Below are positions 1 through 8,736 of a DNA stretch of 64,000 bases, piece by piece; the stretch's first letter is position 1, and each line of letters begins with the position of its first letter. The stretch is from Thermus arciformis (GTDB lineage: Bacteria > Deinococcota > Deinococci > Deinococcales > Thermaceae). The position numbers were made by a program, and so were the translations under genes. The notes below the pieces were generated by a model. It was not told the origin of the DNA and made no database searches. It saw only the letters and a list, made by a program, of their open reading frames with translations. The stretch is taken from contig NZ_FNBC01000004.1 in NCBI RefSeq assembly GCF_900102145.1, forward strand, positions 52,632 to 116,631. Reading direction: 5' to 3'.

Positions 1-627
1 GGGGATGTGCACCCCCGTGCCCTCGGCCACCAGGGTGAAGCCCACGAGGAGGAGGAAGGAGAGGGCCAGCATCTTCACCGTGGGGTGCCGGTTCACGAAG
101 GCGTAGATGCCCTTGGAGGCCACGAGCATGATGCCCACCGAGATGAGGATGGCCGCCACCATCACCGGCACGTAGGAGGTGAGGCCCACGGCGGTGATGA
201 CGGAGTCTATGGAGAAGACGATGTCCAAAAGGAGCACCTGGCCGATCACCGAGGCGAAGGAGGGGGCCACCCTTTTGGCCGCGTGGCCGGGCTCCCCTTC
301 CAGCCGCTCGTGGATCTCCTTCACCGACTTGTAGATGAGGAAGAGCCCCCCGGCGAGGAGCACCAGGTCCTTGCCCGTGACCTCGTGGCCCAGGAGGGCG
401 AAGAGGGGCTTTTTAAGGGCCATGATCCAGGCGATGGAGAGGAGGAAGAGGATGCGGGTCACCGCCGCGAGGCTCAGCCCTACCACCCGGGCCCGGTCCT
501 GTTCCTCCTTGGGGAGCTTGGAGGCCAGGATGCTGATGAAGATCACGTTGTCCACGCCGAGGACCACTTCCAGGACCGTGAGGGTGAGGAGGGCCACCCA
601 GATCTCGGGGTTCGTGAGCCAGTCCAT
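1..627 (-). CDS. TerC family integral membrane protein (C-terminus outside window)
   Basis: This is a TerC/Alx-type membrane protein, a family linked to metal (especially manganese) export and tellurium resistance. Read on the minus strand, 209 codons are present and the frame is still open at base 1, so the C-terminus lies outside the window. Visible family marks are the acidic intramembrane motif EVVLGVDNVIFIS near residue 20 and the second copy LLDIVFSIDSVITAVG near residue 130, separated by hydrophobic helices. The start at 627 is chosen because a TAGACT hexamer on this strand ends 7 bases upstream, which fits a leaderless message. It diverges from the flavoprotein gene at 664. The metal substrate is not evident from the sequence. 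Confidence 0.9.
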   Translation of the reverse strand, partial: MDWLTNPEIWVALLTLTVLEVVLGVDNVIFISILASKLPKEEQDRARVVGLSLAAVTRILFLLSIAWIMALKKPLFALLGHEVTGKDLVLLAGGLFLIYKSVKEIHERLEGEPGHAAKRVAPSFASVIGQVLLLDIVFSIDSVITAVGLTSYVPVMVAAILISVGIMLVASKGIYAFVNRHPTVKMLALSFLLLVGFTLVAEGTGVHIP

Positions 628-634
628 GGGAAGG

Positions 635-640
635 AGTCTA
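635..640 (-). promoter_or_regulatory. -10 element of the terC-like gene
   Basis: TAGACT on the minus strand, ending 7 bases before the ATG at 627. That spacing would place transcription start at or next to the A of the ATG. No convincing -35 is visible. Confidence 0.5.
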
Positions 641-650
641 CCGGGTGCCC

Positions 651-656
651 TAGACT
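651..656 (+). promoter_or_regulatory. -10 element of the YpdA-like gene
   Basis: TAGACT, ending 7 bases before the ATG at 664, so a leaderless transcript is likely. The same hexamer serves the divergent gene at 635-640. No clear -35 is seen. Confidence 0.5.
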
Positions 657-663
657 TAAGGCC

Positions 664-1644
664 ATGGTGGACGTCCTGGTGGTGGGGGCGGGGCCCGTGG
701 GGCTTTGCGCCGCCCTTTGGGCCAAGCGCCTCGGCCTTTCCCACCTGGTGCTGGAGCGGGGCACGGTGGCGGAGACCCTTTACCGCTTTCCCCGGGACAT
801 GGTCTTCTTCTCCGAGGCCAAGAACATTGAGATCGGGGGCCATCCCCTGGTCGCCCAAGGCCCCAAGCCCACCCGCAAGGAGGCCCTCCTCTACTACCAG
901 CGGGTGGCGGAGCGGGAGGGGCTAAGCGTCCTCACCTACACCGAGGTCCTGGCCATCCGGGGCCGGGAGGGGGACTTTCAGGTCCTGGCCAAGGACCGCA
1001 AGGGGGAAGGGGTTTTCCCGGCCCGGTACGTGGTGGTGGCCACGGGCTACTTCGGGAACCCGAACCGCCTGGGCGTCCCCGGGGAGGACCTCCCCCACGT
1101 CCTCCACCGCTACGAGGAGGCCGCCCCCTTCTTCGGGCGGGAGGTGGCGGTGGTGGGGGGGTCCAACTCGGCGGTGGAGGCCGCCTTGGACCTCTACCGG
1201 GGCGGGGCGAGGGTCACCCTCGTCCACCGGGGGAAGTGGGTCCGTCCCAGCGTGAAGTACTGGCTCCTCCCCGACTTTGAGAACCGGGTGAAGGAGGGGA
1301 GCATCCGGGCGGTGATGGAGGCGGAGGTGGAGGCCATCACCCCGGAGGGGCTTTGGCTTTCCCGCCCAGAAGGGCGGGAGTTCCTGCCCGCCGACTTTGT
1401 GCTGGTGCTCATCGGCTACCGGGCTGAAGACCGCCTCCTTAGGGAGGCGGGGGTGGCGTACCAGGGGGAAAAGCCCGTGCTCTCCCCGGAGTTTGAGACC
1501 TCCTTGCGGGGCCTCTTCGCCATCGGCTCCTGCGCCTACGGGCCCGACACCCGCTCCGTCTTCATAGAGAACGGCCGGGAGCAGGCCCGCTTCGCCCTCG
1601 CCGCCATCGCCGCCAGGGTGCGGGGCTTGACACCAAGGCCTTAG
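664..1644 (+). CDS. YpdA-type FAD/NAD(P)-dependent flavoprotein reductase, possible bacillithiol disulfide reductase
   Basis: The protein has 326 residues and two dinucleotide-binding motifs: an N-terminal FAD motif GAGPVG near residue 8, and an internal NAD(P) motif VVGGSNSAVEAAL near residue 165. The C-terminal SCAYGPDTRSVFIENGREQ segment is typical of the YpdA branch of thioredoxin-reductase-like proteins. No CxxC redox pair is present, which separates it from true thioredoxin reductases and agrees with YpdA. In Firmicutes YpdA reduces bacillithiol disulfide with NADPH. A bshB1-type bacillithiol gene lies at 17073, so that role is a reasonable inference here. The start at 664 is supported by the TAGACT hexamer 7 bases upstream; an upstream extension of the frame would run antisense through the terC-like gene. 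Confidence 0.8.
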   Translation: MVDVLVVGAGPVGLCAALWAKRLGLSHLVLERGTVAETLYRFPRDMVFFSEAKNIEIGGHPLVAQGPKPTRKEALLYYQRVAEREGLSVLTYTEVLAIRGREGDFQVLAKDRKGEGVFPARYVVVATGYFGNPNRLGVPGEDLPHVLHRYEEAAPFFGREVAVVGGSNSAVEAALDLYRGGARVTLVHRGKWVRPSVKYWLLPDFENRVKEGSIRAVMEAEVEAITPEGLWLSRPEGREFLPADFVLVLIGYRAEDRLLREAGVAYQGEKPVLSPEFETSLRGLFAIGSCAYGPDTRSVFIENGREQARFALAAIAARVRGLTPRP

Positions 1645-1655
1645 GGGGCTATCCT
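1627..1655 (+). promoter_or_regulatory. Promoter of the ilv-leu operon
   Basis: TTGACA at 1627-1632 and TATCCT at 1650-1655 are separated by exactly 17 bases, a near-consensus sigma-A promoter. The -35 lies inside the last codons of the upstream flavoprotein gene. Transcription should begin about 1661-1663, a few bases before the leader-peptide ATG at 1666, so the leader message is nearly leaderless. Confidence 0.75.
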
Positions 1656-1665
1656 TAGCCCCAAG

Positions 1666-1734
1666 ATGCGCGCCGGACTCGCCCTATCCCTAGCCCTGGT
1701 CCTAATCGTAGGGCCAGCGGGGGGTAGGGCGTAG
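1666..1734 (+). CDS. Leader peptide of the ilv-leu attenuator (22 residues)
   Basis: A short reading frame starting ATG CGC GCC GGA and ending TAG encodes 22 residues with a core of LALSLALVLIVG. Eight of the 22 residues are branched-chain (five Leu, two Val, one Ile). Three of the five Leu codons are CTA, a codon little used in the surrounding genes, which favours CTC and CTG. It sits between a strong promoter and a terminator-like hairpin in front of ilvB, the standard layout of ribosome-mediated attenuation. There is no Shine-Dalgarno sequence, so translation probably starts leaderless. It has no role expected beyond sensing charged tRNA. Confidence 0.8.
   Translation: MRAGLALSLALVLIVGPAGGRA
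1681..1730 (+). promoter_or_regulatory. Alternative leader hairpin (1:2 stem) of the ilv attenuator
   Basis: GCCCTATCCC at 1681-1690 can pair with GGGGTAGGGC at 1721-1730, ten pairs with one G-U. The 5' arm lies within the Leu codons of the leader peptide, so a stalled ribosome would cover it. The freed segment CGGGGGGT at 1718-1725 is complementary to the ACCCCCCG of the terminator's left arm and can act as antiterminator. Confidence 0.6.
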
Positions 1735-1754
1735 CGTTTTAGGGCGCATCCCAT

Positions 1755-1779
1755 AACCCCCCGGGCCAACCGGGGGGTT
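1755..1779 (+). terminator. Attenuator terminator hairpin before ilvB
   Basis: AACCCCCCGG at 1755-1764 and CCGGGGGGTT at 1770-1779 form a perfect 10-base-pair stem with loop GCCAA. The U-tract is weak (CAAGTTT). It lies 19 bases before the ilvB start and upstream of its ribosome site AAGGAGGGG (1787-1795), so termination here would silence the operon. Confidence 0.7.
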
Positions 1780-1798
1780 CAAGTTTAAGGAGGGGTCC

Positions 1799-3487
1799 AT
1801 GAAGGGAGCGGAGGCACTTTTACGGGCGCTGGAGCGGGAAGGGGTGGAGGTGATCTTCGGCCACCCGGGTGGGGCGATCATGCCCACCTACGACGCCCTC
1901 TACGATAGCCCCATCCGCCACATCCTGGTGCGGCACGAGCAAGGCGGGGTGCACGCCGCCACCGCCTACGCCCGCGCCAGCGGCAAGGTGGGGGTGGTGA
2001 TGGCCACCTCAGGCCCCGGGGCCCTGAACCTGGTCACGGGCCTCGCGGACGCCATGATGGACTCCACCCCGGTGGTGGCCATCACCGGGAACGTCCCCCG
2101 GGCCCTCATCGGCACCGACGCCTTCCAGGAGGCGGACGTCACCGGGGTCACCATGCCCATCACCAAGCACAACTACCTGGTCCAGGACGTGAACGAGATC
2201 CCCCGGGTGGTGAAGGAGGCCTTCCACATCGCCTCCACCGGCCGCCCCGGCCCCGTGCTCATTGACATCCCCAAGGACGTCCAGCTGGAGGAGTTCACGG
2301 GAAGCTTTGACGTGCCCCTGGACCTCCCCGGCTACAAGCCCACCCTGAAGGGGCACCCCAAGCAGATAGAGAAGGCCCTGGACGCCCTGGAGAAGGCGGA
2401 ACGCCCCGTCCTCATGGTGGGGGGTGGGGCCCAGCACGCCCACGCCGAGCTCCTCGCCTTCGCCGAGAAGACGGGGCTTCCCGTGATCACCACCCTCATG
2501 GGCCTTGGGGCCTTCCCGGGAAACCACCCCCTTTGGCTCGGGATGCCGGGGATGCACGGCACCGTGGCCGCCAACCGGGCCATCCACCACGCGGACGTGA
2601 TCCTGGCCATCGGCCTCCGCTTTGACGACCGGGTCACGGGCAAGGTCTCCCGCTTCGCCCCCCACGCCCACACCATCATCCACGTGGACATAGACCCTGC
2701 GGAGATCGGCAAGGTGGTGCGCACCCACATCCCCATCGTGGGGGACTCGAGGCTCGTCCTCAAGGAGCTCCTCAAGGGGGCGAAGGCCTTGAGGCTCGCC
2801 GCCTGGTGGCGGCAGCTTGAGGAGTGGCGCACCCGCTACCCCTTGCGCTATAAGCCCAAGCCCCACCTGCAAAGCCAGGAGGTGATCCGGGCCTTCCACG
2901 AGGCCACGGGGGGGCACGCCATCGTCACCACCGGGGTGGGGCAGCACCAGATGTTCGCCGCCCAGTTCTTCCCCGTGACCAGGCCCAGGAGCTTCCTCAC
3001 CAGCGGGGGCCTCGGCACCATGGGGGTGGGGCTTCCCTTCGCCATCGGGGCCAAGATCGCCCGCCCCGAGGAGCTCGTCCTGGATTTTGACGGGGACGGC
3101 TCCTTCCAGATGACCCTCCAGGAGCTCGCCACGGTGGTGAAGTACGGGCTGGACGTGAAGGTGGTCATCCTGAACAACGGCTACCTGGGCATGGTGCGCC
3201 AGTGGCAGGACCTCTTCCACGCCAAGCGCTACAGCGAGGTCTACCTGGCGGACTCCAACCCCGACTTCGCCCGGCTCGCCGAGGCCTATGGGATCAAGGG
3301 GGTGAAGGTGGAGCGGAAGGAGGACCTCAGGAAGGGGGTGGAGGCCGTCTTGAACACCGATGGCCCCGTGGTGGCCGAGTTCAAGGTCTACCAGGAGGAA
3401 GGGGTCTTCCCCATGATCCCCGCCGGGGGCGCCGCCGAGGACATGATCATAGAGCACCCCGCGGAGCGGGAGGAGGTGGAGGCGTGA
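1799..3487 (+). CDS. ilvB: Acetolactate synthase large (catalytic) subunit
   Basis: The enzyme condenses two pyruvates to acetolactate, or pyruvate with 2-oxobutyrate to acetohydroxybutyrate, the first shared step of valine, leucine and isoleucine synthesis. At 562 residues it has the family's usual length. The thiamine diphosphate-activating glutamate is in RHEQGGVHAA (Glu47). The central domain has the GGGAQHA and GLRFDDRVTG segments, and the cofactor-binding motif runs from GDGSF near residue 430 to NN near residue 458. A strong ribosome site AAGGAGGGG precedes the ATG. Expression should be controlled by the upstream Leu/Val/Ile attenuator. The stop overlaps the GTG start of ilvN. Confidence 0.97.
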   Translation: MKGAEALLRALEREGVEVIFGHPGGAIMPTYDALYDSPIRHILVRHEQGGVHAATAYARASGKVGVVMATSGPGALNLVTGLADAMMDSTPVVAITGNVPRALIGTDAFQEADVTGVTMPITKHNYLVQDVNEIPRVVKEAFHIASTGRPGPVLIDIPKDVQLEEFTGSFDVPLDLPGYKPTLKGHPKQIEKALDALEKAERPVLMVGGGAQHAHAELLAFAEKTGLPVITTLMGLGAFPGNHPLWLGMPGMHGTVAANRAIHHADVILAIGLRFDDRVTGKVSRFAPHAHTIIHVDIDPAEIGKVVRTHIPIVGDSRLVLKELLKGAKALRLAAWWRQLEEWRTRYPLRYKPKPHLQSQEVIRAFHEATGGHAIVTTGVGQHQMFAAQFFPVTRPRSFLTSGGLGTMGVGLPFAIGAKIARPEELVLDFDGDGSFQMTLQELATVVKYGLDVKVVILNNGYLGMVRQWQDLFHAKRYSEVYLADSNPDFARLAEAYGIKGVKVERKEDLRKGVEAVLNTDGPVVAEFKVYQEEGVFPMIPAGGAAEDMIIEHPAEREEVEA

Positions 3488-3996
3488 GGCACGTCATCTC
3501 CGTCCTCGTGCAGGATCACCCCCGGGTCTTGAACCGCATCACGAGCCTCTTCGCAAGGCGGGGCTTCAACCTGGAAAGCCTCGCCGTGGGCACCACCCAC
3601 CAGCCGGGCCTTTCCCGCATCAGCCTGGTGGTCTCGGGGGACGACCGCACCCTGGAGCAGGTGGAGAAGCAGCTCAACCGGCTCATTGAGGTGCTGAAGG
3701 TCACGGACCACACCGAGCCCCACGTGGAAAGGGAGCTTGCCCTGGTCAAGGTCCACGTGGCCGGGGTGGAGGAGCGCCTGGCGGTGAAGGACATCCAGGA
3801 GGCCTTCCGGGCGAGGGTGGTGGACGTGGCCCAGAAGAGCCTGATCCTGGAGCTCACCGGGGACTCCAGGAAGGTAGACTCCTTCATTGAGGCCTTAAGG
3901 CCTTACGGGATCCTCGAGGTCATGCGCACCGGGGCGGTGGCCATGAGCCGGGGGGACCGGGTCTTGAAGGTGCGGGAGAAAAAGGAGGCGGTATGA
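3484..3996 (+). CDS. ilvN: Acetolactate synthase small (regulatory) subunit
   Basis: This 170-residue protein is the regulatory partner of IlvB. Its N-terminal ACT domain ([20 protein letters not shown], residues 4-23) is the usual site of valine feedback inhibition, followed by the C-terminal small-subunit domain (ELALVKVHV onward). The GTG start is chosen because it overlaps the ilvB stop (GTGA) and gives the N-terminus typical of the family; the open frame upstream is antisense-like filler inside ilvB. It ends in an ATGA overlap with ilvC, so the three genes are translationally coupled. Confidence 0.96.
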   Translation: MRHVISVLVQDHPRVLNRITSLFARRGFNLESLAVGTTHQPGLSRISLVVSGDDRTLEQVEKQLNRLIEVLKVTDHTEPHVERELALVKVHVAGVEERLAVKDIQEAFRARVVDVAQKSLILELTGDSRKVDSFIEALRPYGILEVMRTGAVAMSRGDRVLKVREKKEAV

Positions 3997-5006
3997 AGAT
4001 CTACTACGAGCACGACGCGGACCTTGGCTTCATCCTAGGCAAGAAGGTGGCGGTCTTGGGCTTCGGCTCCCAGGGGCACGCCCACGCCCTGAACCTCAAG
4101 GACTCGGGGGTGGACGTGCGGGTGGGCCTGCGAAAGGGCTCTAGGAGCTGGGAGAAGGCGGAGGCCGCCGGGCTTAGGGTCCTCCCCGTGGCCGAGGCGG
4201 TGCGGGAGGCGGACATCGTCATGGTCCTCCTCCCCGACGAGAAGCAGGCCCAGGTCTACCGGGAGGAGGTGGAGCCCAACCTGAAGGAGGGCGGGGCCTT
4301 GGCCTTCGCCCACGGCTTCAACATCCACTTCGGCCAGATCAAGCCCCGCAAGGACCTGGACGTCTGGATGGTGGCCCCCAAGGGCCCGGGCCACCTGGTG
4401 CGCTCGGAGTACGGGAAGGGAAGCGGGGTTCCCGCCCTGGTGGCGGTCCACCAGGACGCTTCGGGTGCCGCCTTCCCCACCGCCCTCGCCTACGCCAAGG
4501 CCATCGGGGCGGCCAGGGCCGGGGTCATCCCCACCACCTTCAAGGACGAGACGGAGACGGACCTCTTCGGGGAGCAGGCGGTCTTGTGCGGGGGCCTCAC
4601 CCGGCTCATCCAGGCGGGGTTTGAGACCCTGGTGGAGGCGGGCTACCCTCCGGAGATGGCCTACTTTGAGACCGTCCACGAGGTGAAGCTCATCGTGGAC
4701 CTCATCTACGAGGCGGGGCTTAGGGGCATGCGCTACTCCATCTCCAACACCGCGGAGTACGGGGACTACACCCGGGGCGAGCTTGCCGTGCCCCTGGAGG
4801 AGACCAAGCGCCGCATGCGGGAGATCCTGCGCCAGATCCAGACCGGGGAGTTCGCCCGGGAGTGGATGCTGGAGAACCAGGCGGGAACCCCCGTCCTGGA
4901 GGCCAACCGCAAGCGCTGGGCGGCCCACCCCATTGAGGAGGTGGGCTCGAGGCTTCGCGCCATGATGCCCTTCCTCAAGGCCAGGGTACTGGAGGAGGTA
5001 GGCTAA
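3993..5006 (+). CDS. ilvC: Ketol-acid reductoisomerase (class I)
   Basis: The enzyme isomerises and reduces acetolactate or acetohydroxybutyrate to the dihydroxy acid with NADPH and Mg2+. Its 337 residues match the short class I form. The Rossmann motif [13 protein letters not shown] (residues 24-36) is followed by the cofactor-selecting loop RKGSRSW. The C-terminal knotted domain carries the metal-binding [12 protein letters not shown] and [16 protein letters not shown] segments. The start overlaps the ilvN stop by four bases. A strong hairpin follows before leuA. The next pathway gene, ilvD, is not in this window. Confidence 0.97.
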   Translation: MKIYYEHDADLGFILGKKVAVLGFGSQGHAHALNLKDSGVDVRVGLRKGSRSWEKAEAAGLRVLPVAEAVREADIVMVLLPDEKQAQVYREEVEPNLKEGGALAFAHGFNIHFGQIKPRKDLDVWMVAPKGPGHLVRSEYGKGSGVPALVAVHQDASGAAFPTALAYAKAIGAARAGVIPTTFKDETETDLFGEQAVLCGGLTRLIQAGFETLVEAGYPPEMAYFETVHEVKLIVDLIYEAGLRGMRYSISNTAEYGDYTRGELAVPLEETKRRMREILRQIQTGEFAREWMLENQAGTPVLEANRKRWAAHPIEEVGSRLRAMMPFLKARVLEEVG

Positions 5007-5016
5007 GGGACCTTGC

Positions 5017-5036
5017 GGGGCCCCTTCGGGGGCCCC
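5017..5036 (+). terminator. Stable intercistronic hairpin between ilvC and leuA
   Basis: GGGGCCCC, loop TTCG, GGGGCCCC gives an 8-pair stem capped by a UUCG tetraloop, followed within a few bases by TTTT (5042-5045). It could be a partial terminator or an RNA-stabilising end. leuA begins 22 bases later with ribosome site GGGAGGT. Confidence 0.5.
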
Positions 5037-5058
5037 GTGCGTTTTCGGGAGGTAAAAA

Positions 5059-6621
5059 ATGGAAAAGGAACGGCACATCCGGATCTTTGACACCACCCTC
5101 AGGGACGGGGAGCAAAGCCCCGGGGTGGCCCTCTCCTTGGACCAGAAGCTGGAGATCGCCCAGGCCCTCGCCCGGCTCAACGTGGACATCATTGAGGCGG
5201 GCTTCCCCGTATCGGGGCCCATGGAGTTTGAGGCGGTGAGGCGCATCGCCGCCGAGGTCAAGGGCCCCGTCATCGCCGCCCTCGCCCGCACCCACACCCT
5301 GGACATAGACCAGGCGGCCAAGGCCTTGGAGCGGGCGGAGAGGCCCAGGATCCACGTCTTCACCTCCGCCTCCAAGATCCACCTCCAGTACATGCTCAAG
5401 AAGACGGAGGAGGAGGTTTTGGAGATGGCGGACGAGATGGTCCGCTACGCCCGGCGCTACGTGGACGACGTGGAGTTCTCCGCCCAGGACGTGATGCGGG
5501 CGGACTGGGACTTCGTGAAGCGCCTCTACGAGGTGGCCATTGAGGCCGGGGCCACCACCATCAACATCCCCGACACCACGGGCTACGGCACCCCGGAGGA
5601 GTACGGGGCCCTGATCCGCAGGATCCGCGACGAGGTGGTGCGGGGGCGGGACGTGGTCATCTCCACCCACACCCACGACGACCTGGGCCTGGCCACGGCC
5701 AACGCCCTGGCGGGGGTGCTGAACGGGGCGGGGCAGGTGGAGTGCACCATCAACGGCATCGGGGAGCGGGCGGGGAACACCGCCCTCGAGGAGGTGGTCA
5801 TGGCCCTCTACGTCCGCCGGGACTTCTACAAGGCCTACACCCAGGTGAACACCCGGGAGATCTACCGGGTGAGCCGCCTGGTGGAGCGCTACACCGGGAT
5901 GCCCGTCCCCCCCAACAAGGCCATCGTGGGGGACAACGCCTTCGCGCATGAATCCGGCATCCACCAGGACGGGGTCCTCAAGCACCGCTCCACCTACGAG
6001 ATCATGGACGCCGAGCTCATCGGGAGGCGGCCCGCTGTGCTCGTCCTCGGCAAGCACTCGGGCCGGGCGGCTTTTAAGAAGGCCCTGGAGGACCTGGGCT
6101 ACAAGGACCTCTCCGAGGAGGAGCTGAAGAAGCTCTTTGCCCGCTTCAAGGAGATCGCCGAGAAGAAAGGCCCCCTCTCCGCCGAGGAGCTCCAGGCCCT
6201 GGTGGAAAGCGAGCGGGAGCCCGCCTCCCACTTCTTCCAGCTGGAGCACGTCCAGTTCTTCTCGGGCTCCGGGCTTTTGCCCACGGCCACGGTCAAGGTG
6301 AGGACCCCCGAAGGGGAGAGGGTGGCCACCCACACCGGGGACGGCCCCGTGGACGCGGTGTACAAGGCCCTGGAGGAGGCCATCGGCCTGAGGCCGGAGC
6401 TTGAGCTCTACCGGGTGGAGGCCATCACCGGGAGCACCGAGGCCCTGGGCCAGGTGACGGTGCGCCTCCGGCTCGGGGAGCTCCAGGCCGTGGGGGTGGG
6501 GGTCTCCCCGGACATCATTGAGGCGAGCGCCTTGGCCTTTTTGGACGCCGCGGGGAAGCTCGCCTCGGGCCGGGCTACCCGCCACCCGCCCTCCATTGAG
6601 GAGGTCCACCGCGGGGTCTAG
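5059..6621 (+). CDS. leuA: 2-isopropylmalate synthase
   Basis: The enzyme condenses acetyl-CoA with 2-oxoisovalerate, the committed step of leucine synthesis. The protein has 520 residues. The DRE-TIM barrel begins with [12 protein letters not shown] (residues 10-21) and carries the metal-binding HTHDDLGLA near residue 200. The C-terminal leucine-binding regulatory domain is present ([19 protein letters not shown] onward), so feedback inhibition by leucine is expected. It is separated from ilvC by a hairpin but has no evident promoter of its own, so it is probably read from the ilv promoter. Confidence 0.95.
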   Translation: MEKERHIRIFDTTLRDGEQSPGVALSLDQKLEIAQALARLNVDIIEAGFPVSGPMEFEAVRRIAAEVKGPVIAALARTHTLDIDQAAKALERAERPRIHVFTSASKIHLQYMLKKTEEEVLEMADEMVRYARRYVDDVEFSAQDVMRADWDFVKRLYEVAIEAGATTINIPDTTGYGTPEEYGALIRRIRDEVVRGRDVVISTHTHDDLGLATANALAGVLNGAGQVECTINGIGERAGNTALEEVVMALYVRRDFYKAYTQVNTREIYRVSRLVERYTGMPVPPNKAIVGDNAFAHESGIHQDGVLKHRSTYEIMDAELIGRRPAVLVLGKHSGRAAFKKALEDLGYKDLSEEELKKLFARFKEIAEKKGPLSAEELQALVESEREPASHFFQLEHVQFFSGSGLLPTATVKVRTPEGERVATHTGDGPVDAVYKALEEAIGLRPELELYRVEAITGSTEALGQVTVRLRLGELQAVGVGVSPDIIEASALAFLDAAGKLASGRATRHPPSIEEVHRGV

Positions 6622-6646
6622 GGGTGGGGGCTTTTAGGAGGCGTCC

Positions 6647-7168
6647 GTGGTGCGGATCCGCAGGGCCGGGCTAGGGGACCTCCCTGGGGTGGCTCAGGTC
6701 CTGGTGGATACTTGGCGGGCCACCTACCGGGGCGTGGTGCCGGAGGCTTTCCTGGAGGAGCTTTCTTACGAAGGGCAAGCAGACCGGTGGGCCCGGGGGC
6801 TGAGAGACCCCACCTGGCCCGGCCGGCTTTTCGTGGCTGAGGCCGGGGAGGTGGTGGGTTTCGCTGCCTTTGGGCCGGATAGGGCTTCCGGCTTTCCCGG
6901 CTACACCGCGGAGCTTTGGGCCATCTACGTTCTTCCCACCTGGCAGCGTAAGGGCCTGGGGCGGGCCTTGTTCCACGAGGGAGCCCGGCTGCTTCAGGCA
7001 GAGGGCTATGGGCGGATGCTGGTCTGGGTCCTCAAGGAGAACTCCCAGGGACGGGGCTTCTACGAGCACCTGGGCGGGGTGCTCCTGGGGGAGCGGGAGA
7101 TTGAGCTGGGTGGGGCTAAGCTCTGGGAAGTGGCCTATGGGTTTGACCTAGGGGAGCAGAAGTGGTAG
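6647..7168 (+). CDS. GNAT family N-acetyltransferase
   Basis: This 173-residue protein shows the GNAT pattern: N-terminal IRRAGLGDLPGVAQVLVDTW, the acetyl-CoA-binding loop LPTWQRKGLGRALF near residue 100 (Q/RxxGxG/A), and ARLLQAEGYGRMLVWVLKENSQGRGFYEHLGG. The substrate is unknown. It starts GTG five bases after AGGAGG (6636-6641); a second GTG follows immediately. It lies between leuA and the citramalate-synthase-type gene and overlaps the latter's start. Codon use is somewhat less G/C-biased than in its neighbours, suggesting a later insertion into the operon. Confidence 0.85.
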   Translation: MVRIRRAGLGDLPGVAQVLVDTWRATYRGVVPEAFLEELSYEGQADRWARGLRDPTWPGRLFVAEAGEVVGFAAFGPDRASGFPGYTAELWAIYVLPTWQRKGLGRALFHEGARLLQAEGYGRMLVWVLKENSQGRGFYEHLGGVLLGEREIELGGAKLWEVAYGFDLGEQKW

Positions 7169-8736
7169 AAATTCTGGACACCACCTTAAGGGACGGCACC
7201 CAAGGGGAGGGGGTAAGCCTCTCCGTGGACGACAAGGTGGCCATCGCGAGGCGCCTCGCCGCCTTCGGGGTCCACCTCATTGAGGGGGGCTGGCCCGGCT
7301 CCAACCCCAAGGACGCCGAGTTCTTCCAGCGCATGAAGGGGGTGGACCTGGGGGCGGCCAAGCTTGCGGCCTTCGGGGCTACCCGGAGAAAGGGGCTTTC
7401 CCCGGAGGAGGACCCCTCGGTCTTGGCCCTCCTCGAGGCCGAGACCCCCGTGGTGGTCCTCTTCGGCAAGAGCTGGACCTTCCACGTCCTCGAGGCCCTG
7501 GAGACCTCCTTGGAGGAGAACCTCCGCATGATTGAGGAGACGGTGGCCTTCTTCGCCCGGAAGGGCAGGCGGGTGGTCTACGACGCCGAGCACTTCTTTG
7601 ACGGCTACAAGGAAGACCCCGCCTACGCCCTCGCCACCCTGGAGGCCGCCCTAAGGGGCGGGGCCGACACCCTGGTCCTTTGCGACACCAACGGGGGGAG
7701 CCTCCCCGAGGAGGTCTACGCCATCACCAAGGCGGTGGTGGAGCGGTTTCCTGGGGTGAGGATCGGCATCCACCCCCACAACGACGCCGAGCTCGCCGTG
7801 GCCAACGCCCTCGCGGCGGTGCGGGCCGGGGCCACCCATGTGCAGGGCACCATCAACGGCTATGGGGAGCGGTGCGGCAACCTCAACCTCACGAGCTTCC
7901 TCCCCACCCTGGTCTTTAAGTACGGGATCCCCGCCATCCCCCCGGAGAGGCTAAAGGCTTTGAGGGAGCTTTCCCACTTCGTGGACGAGCGGGCCAACCT
8001 CACCCCCAACCGCCGCGCCCCCTACGTGGGGGAGGCGGCCTTCGCCCACAAGGCCGGGGTGCACGTCTCCGCCGTCCTCAAGAACCCCCGCACCTACGAG
8101 CACATCCCCCCGGAGTGGGTGGGGAACCAAAGGCGCTTTCTGGTCTCGGACGTCTCGGGCCGCTCCAACCTCCTCGCCAAGCTCCAGGAGCTCGGGGTGG
8201 ACCTCTCCAAGGAGGAGGCGAGGCGCCTTCTGGAGGAGGTCAAGGCCCTGGAGTACGAGGGCTACGCCTTTGAGGGGGCGGAGGCGAGCTTCTACCTCCT
8301 CGCCCACCGCCTGAAGGGGGGGGCCCTCCCCTTCAGCGTGGAGGGCTTCTCCGTCTTCGTCCACGGAAGGGGCCTGGATACCGCCTGGGCCGAGGCCACG
8401 GTGCGGGTGAGGGTGGGGGAGAGCCTCCAGCACACCGCCGCGGAAAGCCCCTTCGGGCCCGTCTCCGCCCTGGACCGGGCCTTCCGCAAGGCCGTGTTGC
8501 AGTTCTACCCGGAGCTTTCCGAGGTGGAGCTCACGGACTACAAGGTGCGGATCCTCTCCGGTCAGGAGGCGGGGACGAACTCGGGGGTGCGGGTCATGGT
8601 GGAGATGCGCCGGGGAGAGGAGCGCTTCGCCACCGTGGGGGCGAGCGAGAACATCCTCGAGGCCTCCCTCAAGGCCCTCACCGACGGGTACGCCTACGCC
8701 CTCCTCTACCCGGTGCCTACGCCCAGGGGAGCCTGA
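7162..8736 (+). CDS. cimA: (R)-citramalate synthase-type / 2-isopropylmalate synthase family enzyme
   Basis: This 524-residue member of the acyltransferase DRE-TIM family starts ILDTTLRDGTQGEGVSLSVD and has metal-binding HPHNDAELAVANAL near residue 200. Its pattern (GEGVSLS rather than [10 protein letters not shown], and CDTNGG) is that of the group annotated as citramalate synthase, which joins pyruvate and acetyl-CoA for threonine-independent isoleucine synthesis. A C-terminal LeuA-type regulatory domain is present (YKVRILSGQEAGTNSGVRV). Start GTG overlaps the end of the acetyltransferase by seven bases. A different 2-oxo acid substrate cannot be excluded without assay. The 3' end overlaps the convergent gene by 20 bases. 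Confidence 0.85.
   Translation: MVEILDTTLRDGTQGEGVSLSVDDKVAIARRLAAFGVHLIEGGWPGSNPKDAEFFQRMKGVDLGAAKLAAFGATRRKGLSPEEDPSVLALLEAETPVVVLFGKSWTFHVLEALETSLEENLRMIEETVAFFARKGRRVVYDAEHFFDGYKEDPAYALATLEAALRGGADTLVLCDTNGGSLPEEVYAITKAVVERFPGVRIGIHPHNDAELAVANALAAVRAGATHVQGTINGYGERCGNLNLTSFLPTLVFKYGIPAIPPERLKALRELSHFVDERANLTPNRRAPYVGEAAFAHKAGVHVSAVLKNPRTYEHIPPEWVGNQRRFLVSDVSGRSNLLAKLQELGVDLSKEEARRLLEEVKALEYEGYAFEGAEASFYLLAHRLKGGALPFSVEGFSVFVHGRGLDTAWAEATVRVRVGESLQHTAAESPFGPVSALDRAFRKAVLQFYPELSEVELTDYKVRILSGQEAGTNSGVRVMVEMRRGEERFATVGASENILEASLKALTDGYAYALLYPVPTPRGA

Noticed and set aside
7..663. N-terminal extension of the YpdA-like frame through the terC-like gene
   Set aside because: The extension is His/Gly/Glu-rich and antisense to a clear TerC protein; a -10 element and ATG at 664 mark the real start.
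2009..3457. Open frame of 482 codons antisense to ilvB
   Set aside because: Same antisense artefact of high GC content; ilvB on the plus strand is unmistakable.
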